A stretch of 10,030 nucleotides of DNA from Planctomycetaceae bacterium (GCA_031287585.1 JAITST010000006.1:1-10030); one strand, 5' to 3'; shown: positions 1 through 5,987, counted from the first letter of the stretch. A program made the numbers and translations. The notes: generated by a model not told the origin, from the sequence alone.

Positions 1-141
1 TTTTGATTATCTTTTTTGTTGCGTGGGCACAAAATTAGCAACCGTTCACGGACACAGTAACTGTACTTTCCCAAAAATCAAAATACGATATCACCAACTA
101 CAACGACTTTGCAAAGTCATTTTTCAACCGTGACCAGTGAA

Positions 142-813
142 TCAATACTCTCCAATCACGCCGTATTTTCCCCAAAATTTTGGTATTGGGGCTGTTATGG
201 TTATTGTTTCTTCTTTTGTTGGGTGTTGGATTGTTAGTTTTTGAGCGTGGAGAGTTATTCCACTTGCGATTTCTGTTTTTGCTCCGTATTTTCTGTCGCC
301 CAGAATCGGGTAACCTCTCGTTGATAGTTGTACCCTGATTTGGTGTTTCCTGCCTGTCTTCAGATTTATTTTTATCAGAGAGTTGTTTCCCAATAACTTT
401 ATTCTTTCAAACAACAAGATTGCTTCTTTGGCGTTTGGGGTATTCGGCTTTGTTACGTGAACAGAGCGGTGACGTTCGTCTTCTATTAACCAGTCATTAC
501 ACTCCATTTCTGTTGGCGTTACTCCTTCTACCAACGCTATGTATTCCTTTTTCACCTCGCGTGAACGGAATTGTTCATTGATTCTGTCGGCGGCTTTGGA
601 TGTTCTGGCGAATAGGACAACGCCGCTCACCGGTACGTCCAGACGTGATACTACACCGAGATAAACGTTACCCGGCTTGTTGTACTTTTGTTTGATGTAC
701 TCACGCGCGAGAGTTAGAAGAGTTACCTCGTTTTCGGGTAACCCCATCGTCGCGACACCAACCGGTTTCGATATTACCAGCAAGTGGTTGTCTTCGTACA
801 GGATTTCCAGCAT
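142..813 (-). CDS. RluA-family RNA pseudouridine synthase
   Basis: Converts specific uridines in rRNA or tRNA to pseudouridine in the cytoplasm; the target RNA (RluA, RluC, RluD or TruC type) cannot be told from sequence alone. The 223-residue protein starts with the usual strand 'ILYEDNHLLVISKPVG' (residues 3-18). It carries the catalytic motif SRLDVPVSG with Asp59 as the expected nucleophile; most relatives have HRLD, so His is Ser here. GRKHQIRVQL and ILGDRKYGA, both typical of the family, follow. There is no N-terminal S4 domain, so it is a short, catalytic-core-only form. The reading frame is open further upstream to 921, but that part overlaps crcB and lacks family similarity. The ATG at 813 lies 14 bp after the crcB stop, with a weak GGTGA upstream, and was chosen for that reason. 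Probably co-transcribed with crcB. Confidence 0.93.
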   Translation of the reverse strand: MLEILYEDNHLLVISKPVGVATMGLPENEVTLLTLAREYIKQKYNKPGNVYLGVVSRLDVPVSGVVLFARTSKAADRINEQFRSREVKKEYIALVEGVTPTEMECNDWLIEDERHRSVHVTKPNTPNAKEAILLFERIKLLGNNSLIKINLKTGRKHQIRVQLSTRGYPILGDRKYGAKTEIASGITLHAQKLTIQHPTKEETITITAPIPKFWGKYGVIGEY

Positions 814-827
814 CGTTTTCACCGAAT

Positions 828-1214
828 CTAAAATAAAACTCTTCCAAGCCGCATCCCAACTAACAACATTCCCAATCCGCCAAAGTTTTGCAACAAAACA
901 TAGCCGCTCATATTCAACCACGCTTTTTGAACGATGAAACCGTACAAGTCAAATGCGTAAGATGAAAACGTTGTTAGCGCACCGAGAAAGCCGGTTAGAA
1001 CCGCGACATAAATAACGTCGTCCCTGCTCACCTGAAAACGTTCGTACATTATCACAAACAACAGTCCGTACAAAAAACAACCGAGCAAGTTCACCGCAAC
1101 CGTTCCCCAAGGAAACGAACCGTTCCCAAACGCCAAAGCGCGTATTATCACGAAACGCAGCAACACACCAAAAGTACCGGCAAAAGCAAGCAGAAGCACA
1201 AGACGCGCAGTCAT
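828..1214 (-). CDS. crcB: Fluoride channel CrcB/FluC
   Basis: Small inner-membrane channel that exports fluoride; it works as an antiparallel dimer. The 128 residues give four hydrophobic segments (about 3-24, 34-57, 67-90 and 99-124). Family signatures are in order: a glycine-rich start with Arg (GTFGVLLRF), FPWGTVAVNLLGCFLYG with the conserved Asn in helix 2, and GFLGALTTFSSYAFD in helix 3, which holds the TTFS motif and the phenylalanines of the fluoride path. Length is normal. The ATG at 1214 has a good ribosome binding site (GGAGA, 7 nt spacing). The gene is followed closely by the pseudouridine synthase. I looked for a fluoride riboswitch in the roughly 80-nt leader and did not find the conserved core, so regulation by fluoride is not shown. 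Confidence 0.96.
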   Translation of the reverse strand: MTARLVLLLAFAGTFGVLLRFVIIRALAFGNGSFPWGTVAVNLLGCFLYGLLFVIMYERFQVSRDDVIYVAVLTGFLGALTTFSSYAFDLYGFIVQKAWLNMSGYVLLQNFGGLGMLLVGMRLGRVLF

Positions 1215-1221
1215 TTATTTG

Positions 1222-1226
1222 TCTCC
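1222..1226 (-). promoter_or_regulatory. Ribosome binding site of crcB
   Basis: Read on the minus strand this is GGAGA, 7 nt before the ATG at 1214. It fixes the crcB start and contrasts with surE and the UbiA-type gene here, which have no clear Shine-Dalgarno. Confidence 0.6.
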
Positions 1227-1299
1227 GTAGTGTATTTATTCGCGGCAATTTTTATATGTTATTCAACGATGATTGTTGCAAACGTCGGGCAACCGGATA

Positions 1300-1328
1300 A
1301 TTCTATCACAAAACGCAATTGTATTCAA
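1300..1328 (-). promoter_or_regulatory. Candidate sigma70-type promoter for crcB and the pseudouridine synthase
   Basis: On the minus strand TTGAAT (1323-1328) and TAGAAT (1300-1305) are separated by 17 bp, matching 4 of 6 and 5 of 6 consensus bases. The predicted start near 1293 gives a leader of about 80 nt. Based on pattern only, in AT-rich DNA, so false positives are likely. Confidence 0.4.
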
Positions 1329-1391
1329 GAGATGATTTGGAACGCATCCATTCGTAAATCGTGTTTATAAAATTTTTAATATCAAGGGTAC

Positions 1392-1420
1392 TTGACAGAT
1401 TTGATTATATCATTCAAAAT
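1392..1420 (+). promoter_or_regulatory. Candidate sigma70-type promoter for the HD-GYP response regulator
   Basis: A perfect TTGACA (1392-1397) is followed after 17 bp by CAAAAT (1415-1420, 4 of 6). Transcription from about 1427 would leave a leader of about 110 nt, enough to include the inverted repeat at 1456-1521. The weak -10 may mean that an activator helps. Confidence 0.4.
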
Positions 1421-1455
1421 AATACTGGATGTAATTTACTTAACCTGTGTTTTAG

Positions 1456-1521
1456 CGAAGCGGGGCTGTTTCCGTTACGGCGATTCGGAAATTGGCGATA
1501 TTTTACGGAAGTTTCGCTTCG
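1456..1521 (+). promoter_or_regulatory. Possible structured 5' leader of the HD-GYP gene
   Basis: CGAAGCG (1456-1462) is the exact reverse complement of CGCTTCG (1515-1521). Further in, TTCCGT (about 1470-1475) pairs with ACGGAA (1505-1510), giving a long interrupted stem enclosing about 30 nt. It ends four bases before the ribosome binding site. The rest of the 1215-1538 spacer shows only promoter-like AT-rich sequence. I do not recognise a GEMM-I or GEMM-II c-di-GMP riboswitch core. It could be an operator or a chance pairing. Confidence 0.3.
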
Positions 1522-1524
1522 TAT

Positions 1525-1529
1525 GAGGA
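1525..1529 (+). promoter_or_regulatory. Ribosome binding site of the HD-GYP gene
   Basis: GAGGA, 9 nt before the ATG at 1539, supports that start. A second in-frame ATG two codons on (1545) gives nearly the same protein. Confidence 0.55.
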
Positions 1530-1538
1530 TTTAAAACG

Positions 1539-2606
1539 ATGCCAATGTCAAATATAATTGGAGTACCCGTTGTTCTTGTGGTTGACGATATGCCGGAAAT
1601 TTTGCATCTCGTTCAGCGAACATTGAGTTCAGATTTCAAGTCGATTCTGCTTACTTCTGGTGAACAGGCGTTGAAGTGGTTGCAGAATAACGTACCGGAC
1701 TTAATTATTCTTGATGTAAATATGCCCGATATGAACGGGTACGAGGTTATTGATAACATAAAAAAGGATGAGCGGCTGGTTGATATTCCGATAATTTTTT
1801 TCAGTGCGTTGAGCGGCGACGAGAGCGAGATGCTCGGACTTTCGCACGGTGCATCGGATTACATCAACAAGCCGGTTATACCGCAATTGTTGTTACATCG
1901 TGTCCGAACTCAAATCGAACTTAGCCGTCACCGTCACCACCTCGAAGAACTTGTCAAAGCCAAGCAAGAGCAACTCAACCGGTTGCAACGGGTGACGATA
2001 AATGCGCTGACGGAATGCTCGGAGTCGCGTGATAGTGATACAGGTCATCATATCCAGCGGACATCGTTGTATGTCGAACTGCTCGCAAAACGTCTTATGG
2101 ACAAGGATATTTCGTTACAAAATTTTGGAACGGAGTCAGTTACGCAACTAGTTTCCGCCGCGCCGCTTCACGACATCGGTAAGATAGGGATTCCCGACGC
2201 GATTCTGTTGAAGAACGGTAAACTGACGAACGAGGAGTTCAATATTATGAAGTCGCACGTGACAATTGGTGCGCATACGTTACGGGGTGCGGTTAATGAA
2301 CTTGGGTTTGAAAGTTTTCTCGATATGGCATTGCAAATTTGTTTGACGCACCACGAGAAGTGGGACGGCAGCGGTTATCCGAGCAACTTGAAAGGCGAAG
2401 CGATTCCATTGACAGGGCGGATTATGGCGGTCGCCGATGTATATGACGCGTTAACGTCGGCACGACCTTACAAAGAACCATTCTCGCACGAAAAAGCAAT
2501 GCAAATAATTATCGAAGGCAGGGAGAAACATTTCGACCCGATGCTGGTAGATTTGTTTGAAGAAGTCGCGGACTCGTTTGCGGAGATTAACCGGAAGTTT
2601 AAGTAG
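1539..2606 (+). CDS. Response regulator with HD-GYP output domain (RpfG-like)
   Basis: A cytoplasmic two-component response regulator whose output domain belongs to the HD-GYP cyclic-di-GMP phosphodiesterases, so phosphorylation probably controls c-di-GMP breakdown. The receiver domain spans about residues 10-125: acidic pair Asp16-Asp17, phosphoacceptor Asp59 in LDVNMPDMNG, Ser89 and Lys111 before Pro112. A basic, probably helical linker (about 126-155) joins it to the HD-GYP domain (about 156-345). That domain shows DTGHHIQRTS, the HD pair His211-Asp212 in HDIGKIGIPD, the paired histidines 271-272 in LTHHEKWDGSGYP with the GYP signature, and the late D-x-x-DALTSxRPYK segment. All metal-ligand motifs appear present, so activity is expected. 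No histidine kinase lies next to it, so it is an orphan regulator in this window. Length (355 aa) is normal for REC-HD-GYP proteins. Confidence 0.94.
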   Translation: MPMSNIIGVPVVLVVDDMPEILHLVQRTLSSDFKSILLTSGEQALKWLQNNVPDLIILDVNMPDMNGYEVIDNIKKDERLVDIPIIFFSALSGDESEMLGLSHGASDYINKPVIPQLLLHRVRTQIELSRHRHHLEELVKAKQEQLNRLQRVTINALTECSESRDSDTGHHIQRTSLYVELLAKRLMDKDISLQNFGTESVTQLVSAAPLHDIGKIGIPDAILLKNGKLTNEEFNIMKSHVTIGAHTLRGAVNELGFESFLDMALQICLTHHEKWDGSGYPSNLKGEAIPLTGRIMAVADVYDALTSARPYKEPFSHEKAMQIIIEGREKHFDPMLVDLFEEVADSFAEINRKFK

Positions 2607-2627
2607 TACAATGGGAATGTGTTATAC

Positions 2628-2746
2628 TATACTTGTAACGGTAGAAAATAATTGCGCTACCCACATTATTATTGAGTAGATGTTGACAAAGAATCCCAAC
2701 CCCGTAGGGGGTTATCAAGATTTTACCCCTTGCGGGGTAAGGATTC
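2628..2746 (+). repeat. Palindromic intergenic repeat, copy 1, block A
   Basis: About 120 bp matched by an inverted copy at 7639-7749. It begins near TATACTTGTAACG, contains the well-conserved stretch GTAGATGTTGACAAAGAATC (2675-2694), and ends in two hairpins: AACCCC/GGGGTT (2698-2703 with 2708-2713) and TTACCCC/GGGGTAA (2723-2729 with 2734-2740). GAATCC (2691-2696) and GGATTC (2741-2746) can pair around both, giving a three-way junction. It lies 21 bp after the HD-GYP stop, in a spacer between convergent genes. It may act as a transcription end or be a REP-like non-autonomous element. Confidence 0.75.
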
Positions 2747-2753
2747 GTAGTAG

Positions 2754-2794
2754 CGATTAATAATCTACACAAACAATTTTCGGTCGTGTTCGGT
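2754..2794 (+). repeat. Palindromic intergenic repeat, copy 1, block B
   Basis: A second block shared with copy 2 (7528-7568, inverted). Both read CGATTA, seven unmatched bases, then the identical 15-mer ACACAAACAATTTTC, then a near match to TCGTGTTC. Blocks A and B occur in the same order and orientation in both copies but with different spacing, about 7 bp here and 70 bp in copy 2. The rest of the 2607-2884 spacer shows nothing else I can name. Confidence 0.6.
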
Positions 2795-2884
2795 ATAAAA
2801 TCTAAATAATAACCACCCTTCTGCATTCTTCGTGCCGTCGTGGTGAAAAAATATCCGTGACACACTTACCAAAAGTCTGTGTCC

Positions 2885-3709
2885 CTACTTCACTATCAGA
2901 TCCATCTCAAAAAGCACGTTCCAGTTTTTTCCTGTAATAAAAACTTTACTCGCCGCCTCGTCAAACGCAATACCGTTCAGAACATTTTCGTTACTAAAAT
3001 TCGTCACACTTTCCGCTATCAATTTCAGGTCAATCCAACCGATTACCTTACCCGTTTGCGGATTGATTCTTACGATTTTCGTAGTCTTCCAGATATTCGC
3101 CCAGACTTCGCCGTGAACAAATTCCAACTCGTTGAGCATCATAATTTTCTGCCCGCTGCGAACATTGTCACCGTCGAAAACTGTCACCTTCTTCCGTAAC
3201 TTAAAATTCTTCGGGTCATAATAACGCAGAATCGCGGTGCCGTCGCTCATTATCAACGATTCGCCGTCAAAACAAATTCCCCAACCTTCGCCGTCATACG
3301 TGAACTCACCGCTCTTCTTCAACGTCTTGCTGTCAAACACAAAACACCGTCTCTCACGCCACGTCAACAAGTAAAGCGAATCGCCGACAAGTTCCAAACC
3401 TTCCGCAAAAAAATCACGCGGTATCTCAACACGCCGTACGACTTTACCGCTGGCGGGCTCAACAATTCGGAGCGTTGACCGTCCGTACAAACCGGTACTC
3501 TCGTAAAGTTTACCGTCAGAGAACAACAATCCCTGAGTGAACGCGGTAGAATCATGCGGTCGCGCGACAACATTACGAAACGTCAAAACATCAGGCAATA
3601 CAACGTTCCGTGTTTTGCTCTCCGATTGCGCACAAGATACCTGAGTGAAGATAAGTGAAAACAGGATAATGAAAATTTTGGATGTAGTATTCATTGATTT
3701 TCTTTTCAT
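2885..3709 (-). CDS. Glutaminyl-peptide cyclotransferase, bacterial/plant type, exported
   Basis: Predicted to cyclise N-terminal glutamine of peptides to pyroglutamate outside the cytoplasm. It belongs to the five-bladed beta-propeller type, unrelated to animal zinc-dependent enzymes. Family signatures visible are AFTQGLLF near the start, STLRIVEP, the FAEGLEL-GDSLYLLTWRE segment with the conserved Glu and Trp, LNELEFVHGEVWANIW, and NVLNGIAFD followed by FITGKNW near the C-terminus. The N-terminus has a basic start, a hydrophobic core and a Cys-Ala-Gln end, fitting a signal peptide; the lipobox is poor, so lipoprotein status is uncertain. The ATG at 3709 gives 274 residues. The ATG at 3694 is also possible and would start just where the toxin remnant loses similarity; the frame is open to 3748. 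It lies directly after the truncated toxin on the same strand and may use the upstream TA promoter. Confidence 0.88.
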   Translation of the reverse strand: MKRKSMNTTSKIFIILFSLIFTQVSCAQSESKTRNVVLPDVLTFRNVVARPHDSTAFTQGLLFSDGKLYESTGLYGRSTLRIVEPASGKVVRRVEIPRDFFAEGLELVGDSLYLLTWRERRCFVFDSKTLKKSGEFTYDGEGWGICFDGESLIMSDGTAILRYYDPKNFKLRKKVTVFDGDNVRSGQKIMMLNELEFVHGEVWANIWKTTKIVRINPQTGKVIGWIDLKLIAESVTNFSNENVLNGIAFDEAASKVFITGKNWNVLFEMDLIVK

Positions 3710-3761
3710 ATTTTTCGATATGCCCGATTGCTTCCGGCAATAACACAACAGTATAAGTCAT
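3699..3761 (-). pseudogene. Truncated RelE/ParE-family toxin remnant
   Basis: The first 21 codons, reading MTYTVVLLPEAIGHIEKYEK and one more Lys, look like the N-terminal strand and helix of RelE/ParE-superfamily toxins (typically about 85-100 residues). The ATG overlaps the stop of the upstream antitoxin-like gene in ATGA (3758-3761), the usual coupling of a toxin-antitoxin pair. After these codons the frame stays open to 3591 but runs through the cyclotransferase gene in another frame and no longer resembles a toxin; the nuclease core is absent. I read it as a toxin cut off by deletion or replacement, and inactive. The identification rests on a short stretch and on the operon layout. Confidence 0.6.
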
Positions 3762-4120
3762 TTTTCCCGACACTTAGCAAAAATTTTCTGAAGGGATTCG
3801 CAGTCCTCAAGCCGTATCCCTTTGCCTTCACGTACTTGATGGATGCCTTCATACACACTACGCAAATTTTCAGGGTCATCAAACCAAGTGTCACCGCTTG
3901 GGCTTGGATTGTCTGGATTTGTTGACTTTACTTGCTTGCGTTTTTTAGAAAAACCACCATCTTTGCGGGCAGAATGAATAATTTTCTCAACGATAAACAT
4001 TTTTTGTTCAGTCGATAACGTGCCAATGTTGTCCAAAATATCCGAGATTTCAGGACTTACCGCGTCCTTTTTTTTATTTGTCGGCAACGTGTCGATTTTT
4101 TCAACTTTTACAACTGCCAT
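3758..4120 (-). CDS. Probable antitoxin of a decayed toxin-antitoxin pair
   Basis: A 120-residue soluble protein, basic in the middle and acidic near its end. The C-terminal part, roughly residues 76-120, contains TWFDDPENLRSVYEGI followed by HQVREGKGIRLEDCESL. This resembles the C-terminal segment of several antitoxins that pair with RelE/ParE toxins ('DPEN...GL.QV..G....L'). The N-terminal half has a helical stretch (STEQKMFIVEKIIHSARK) that I do not recognise as a known DNA-binding fold. The ATG at 4120 has a good ribosome binding site. The stop overlaps the start of the toxin stub by 4 bp, the strongest support for the call. With the toxin lost it may survive as an orphan regulator or be decaying. 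If the toxin match is wrong this is simply a hypothetical protein. Confidence 0.6.
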   Translation of the reverse strand: MAVVKVEKIDTLPTNKKKDAVSPEISDILDNIGTLSTEQKMFIVEKIIHSARKDGGFSKKRKQVKSTNPDNPSPSGDTWFDDPENLRSVYEGIHQVREGKGIRLEDCESLQKIFAKCREK

Positions 4121-4127
4121 CGTTCTG

Positions 4128-4133
4128 TTCCTT
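4128..4133 (-). promoter_or_regulatory. Ribosome binding site of the antitoxin-like gene
   Basis: AAGGAA on the minus strand, 7 nt before the ATG at 4120. It is a strong Shine-Dalgarno for this window and supports the gene being real. Confidence 0.55.
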
Positions 4134-4227
4134 CATTAGTCGGTTGATGAAACTCAAACCTGCGGCACACAGTCCGCAACAACAAAAAACATTCTACCAG
4201 TAAATTTTGAAAATGCAACAACTATAC

Positions 4228-4977
4228 TCACGAGAGCGGAATTGTTTTCCGCAGTAAAAACGGTAACGGAAAAAGTGCGAGCAAAATCAATGCGTACTGC
4301 CAGCCGCAGAACAGTAAGCATATCAACGCATCTAGCGGTATAATCGCAAGCAGCATCCAGCCGACCATCGCTTGTAAATGTTTCCAGCGTGCTTCGTATG
4401 ACGCGATAATTGTAACAAAGAATATGTAGAGAGCAACAACAACGAGATAAAAGTCCACGCTGCCAACGGCTACGGATAACTCCCTGCTTGATACGAACGC
4501 AGCCGTACTATAAGACACAAACGCTATATTCTTCGCGCGGCAAATCGCCATAAATGTTGCGGCATAAAATACTCCTCTTTTATGAAGTATCTCATAACAA
4601 AGTATCCATACAGGTAACGTTATTCCTGACATAATAACGATTTCGTTCGGCAACGAAACAACCAGTGCCGCCGCCGTTCCAGCCGCCAACAACATAAAAC
4701 CTAACCAACCCGCAAACGTCACCGAAATCTGTCCCGACGGTAAAGGACGCGACGGGCGTTCGGCACGGTCAATTTCCAAATCGTACCAATCGTTCAGAAC
4801 CATCCCGCCGAGAAAAAAGCACGAACCGGCGAGCAACTGTATCATAAGCAGCGGCACGTTTGGCTCCGCCGCGTAAACCATAACGGTCAACCAATGAGCC
4901 GCCAAAATGTTGCTCCAAACAGTTGGCAAGTTAGCGACACGGAGTAGTCTGAGAAACGGAAAAATTTTACGTAACAT
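4228..4977 (-). CDS. UbiA-type membrane prenyltransferase, EboC-like, short form
   Basis: An integral membrane protein of the UbiA superfamily, which moves prenyl groups onto aromatic or other acceptors; the substrate is unknown. The main evidence is the N-terminal RLLRVANLPTVWSN and the first Asp-rich motif NDWYDLEIDRAERPSRPLPSG (about residues 75-95), which binds prenyl diphosphate through magnesium. CRAKN and the segment VTIIASYEAR match later landmarks of the EboC-like branch; a standard second Asp-rich motif is not seen. I count about eight membrane segments. At 249 residues it is shorter than the roughly 290 I expect, and the missing part seems to lie between SYEAR and KHLQAMV, consistent with an in-frame internal deletion. 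The ATG at 4977 places family similarity at once; the ATG at 5010 would add eleven hydrophobic residues. No Shine-Dalgarno is visible for either. The 107-bp spacer to the antitoxin gene suggests separate transcription. Confidence 0.82.
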   Translation of the reverse strand: MLRKIFPFLRLLRVANLPTVWSNILAAHWLTVMVYAAEPNVPLLMIQLLAGSCFFLGGMVLNDWYDLEIDRAERPSRPLPSGQISVTFAGWLGFMLLAAGTAAALVVSLPNEIVIMSGITLPVWILCYEILHKRGVFYAATFMAICRAKNIAFVSYSTAAFVSSRELSVAVGSVDFYLVVVALYIFFVTIIASYEARWKHLQAMVGWMLLAIIPLDALICLLFCGWQYALILLALFPLPFLLRKTIPLS

Positions 4978-5046
4978 TTTGGTAACGAGGTGATAAAAAA
5001 ATAAATACAAAAATTATCAAAACAAATAACTGCTATTGATTAGTTT

Positions 5047-5058
5047 CTAAAATTTTAG
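5047..5058. repeat. Perfect 12-bp palindrome between divergent genes
   Basis: CTAAAATTTTAG sits in the 115-148 bp spacer between the divergent UbiA-type gene and surE. Its position, just downstream of the -10 candidate for the minus-strand gene, would suit an operator, but the sequence is very AT-rich and chance is plausible. Confidence 0.3.
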
Positions 5059-5074
5059 TACCATTCAGATTCAG

Positions 5075-5103
5075 AATATATCACAACAATCATAATATCA
5101 CAA
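5075..5103 (-). promoter_or_regulatory. Candidate promoter of the UbiA-type gene
   Basis: On the minus strand TTGTGA (5098-5103) and TATATT (5075-5080) are 17 bp apart, 4 of 6 and 5 of 6 matches. A direct repeat, ATATCACAAC at 5078-5087 and again at 5095-5104, overlaps it and could be a pair of regulator sites for the divergent promoters. Confidence 0.35.
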
Positions 5104-5125
5104 CTACACACAACGATTGTAATCT

Positions 5126-5893
5126 ATGAAAATACTACTAACAAACGATGACGGTATCCACGCTCCGGGCTTGGCGGCGATGGCGATTGCGTTGCAGCGG
5201 CTTGGCGAGGTGACGGTTGTCGCACCGGCAACGGAACAAAGCGGTGTCGGTCACGCTATCACATTTCAAACCCCGCTAACAACCAAGCGAACACGTATCA
5301 ACGATATGTTGACTGGTTACGCTTTACGCGGCACGCCGGCGGATTGCGTAAAGATTGGTATTACACAAATCTTCGTCGAACGTCCCGACTTAATCGTTAG
5401 CGGAATTAACGGTGGTCTTAACGCGGGACTGAACGTCATCTATTCCGGTACAGTTGCCGCGGCGGTAGAAGGCGCGTTTTACGGTATCGACAGTATCGCG
5501 GTCTCGCTCGAATACTCCGAGTACGACGCATTCACCGCAGCCGCGGCAATCGCCGCAAACGTAATTGAAAAACTGGTCACGAACAAAACTTCGCCCAGCC
5601 GCTTGTACAACCTGAACATTCCCGTAGCCGCAACTATCAATCCGCAGCCGGAGGTAAAAGTAGTGCCGATGGATATAACACAATACTGGGAAACGTTTGA
5701 GAAAAGAATTGACCCGCTAGGTCGTCCATACTACTGGCTAACCGGTCGCCCCGACCCGCGTCAACCGAAACCGCAAGTACAACCAGATACGCTAACAGAC
5801 CTAAAAGCACTGAACAGCGGATTCGTAACAGTAACGCCGTTACAATACGATATGACAGACCACGCGAATCTCAACTCAATAAAAATTTCGTAA
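5126..5893 (+). CDS. surE: 5'/3'-nucleotidase SurE
   Basis: Cytoplasmic metal-dependent phosphatase that removes phosphate from nucleoside 5'- and 3'-monophosphates and, in some relatives, short polyphosphate. All four metal-site residues of the family are present: Asp8 and Asp9 in TNDDGIHAPG, Ser39 in APATEQSGVGHAIT, and Asn95 in VSGINGGLNAG. LRGTPADCV and YSGTVAAAVEG, also conserved, are in place. The 255-residue length is normal. The C-terminal third (YYWLTGRPDP, then NSGFVTVTPLQYDMTDH) matches the usual SurE ending. No Shine-Dalgarno is seen before the ATG, but the protein begins MKILLTNDDG exactly as the family does, so the start is secure. It is followed by a hairpin and then the PAP2 gene on the same strand. 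Confidence 0.97.
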   Translation: MKILLTNDDGIHAPGLAAMAIALQRLGEVTVVAPATEQSGVGHAITFQTPLTTKRTRINDMLTGYALRGTPADCVKIGITQIFVERPDLIVSGINGGLNAGLNVIYSGTVAAAVEGAFYGIDSIAVSLEYSEYDAFTAAAAIAANVIEKLVTNKTSPSRLYNLNIPVAATINPQPEVKVVPMDITQYWETFEKRIDPLGRPYYWLTGRPDPRQPKPQVQPDTLTDLKALNSGFVTVTPLQYDMTDHANLNSIKIS

Positions 5894-5904
5894 GAAGCAA
5901 CACA

Positions 5905-5924
5905 CCGTCGGATTTAACCGACGG
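5905..5924 (+). terminator. Hairpin after surE, possible terminator
   Basis: CCGTCGG (5905-5911) and CCGACGG (5918-5924) form a perfect 7-bp stem with the loop ATTTAA, 11 nt after the surE stop. No T-run follows directly (only TTTT at 5935-5938), so it may instead attenuate or protect the mRNA 3' end. Confidence 0.4.
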
Positions 5925-5931
5925 AGACGGT

Positions 5932-5952
5932 CAATTTTCAACCGTGTTCGGT
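5932..5952 (+). repeat. Intergenic 20-bp motif, copy between surE and the PAP2 gene
   Basis: CAATTTTCAACCGTGTTCGG recurs with few changes at 2774-2794 (plus), 7528-7548 (minus) and, in a weaker form, at 118-138 (plus). All four are intergenic. Here part of it can form the hairpin AACCG/CGGTT with loop TGTT. Confidence 0.5.
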
Positions 5953-5987
5953 TATATTCATTGTATAAAACTATCCAACACTCAACT

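Noticed and set aside
949..1248. Minus-strand 99-codon frame overlapping crcB
   Set aside because: Cys/Arg-rich shadow of crcB in another frame; crcB itself is clear.
1215..1293. Fluoride riboswitch upstream of crcB
   Set aside because: The expected location was read on the minus strand, but the conserved core around GGCGATGGTG and its pseudoknot partners are not there.
2698..2740. CRISPR-like or tandem repeat array at the GGGG/CCCC hairpins
   Set aside because: Only two adjacent, dissimilar hairpins exist, with no regular spacers or further units.
2599..2865. Minus-strand 88-codon open frame in the convergent spacer
   Set aside because: It spans the palindromic repeat, has no ribosome binding site and no recognisable domain; the shared peptide with the other copy is listed as a finding only.
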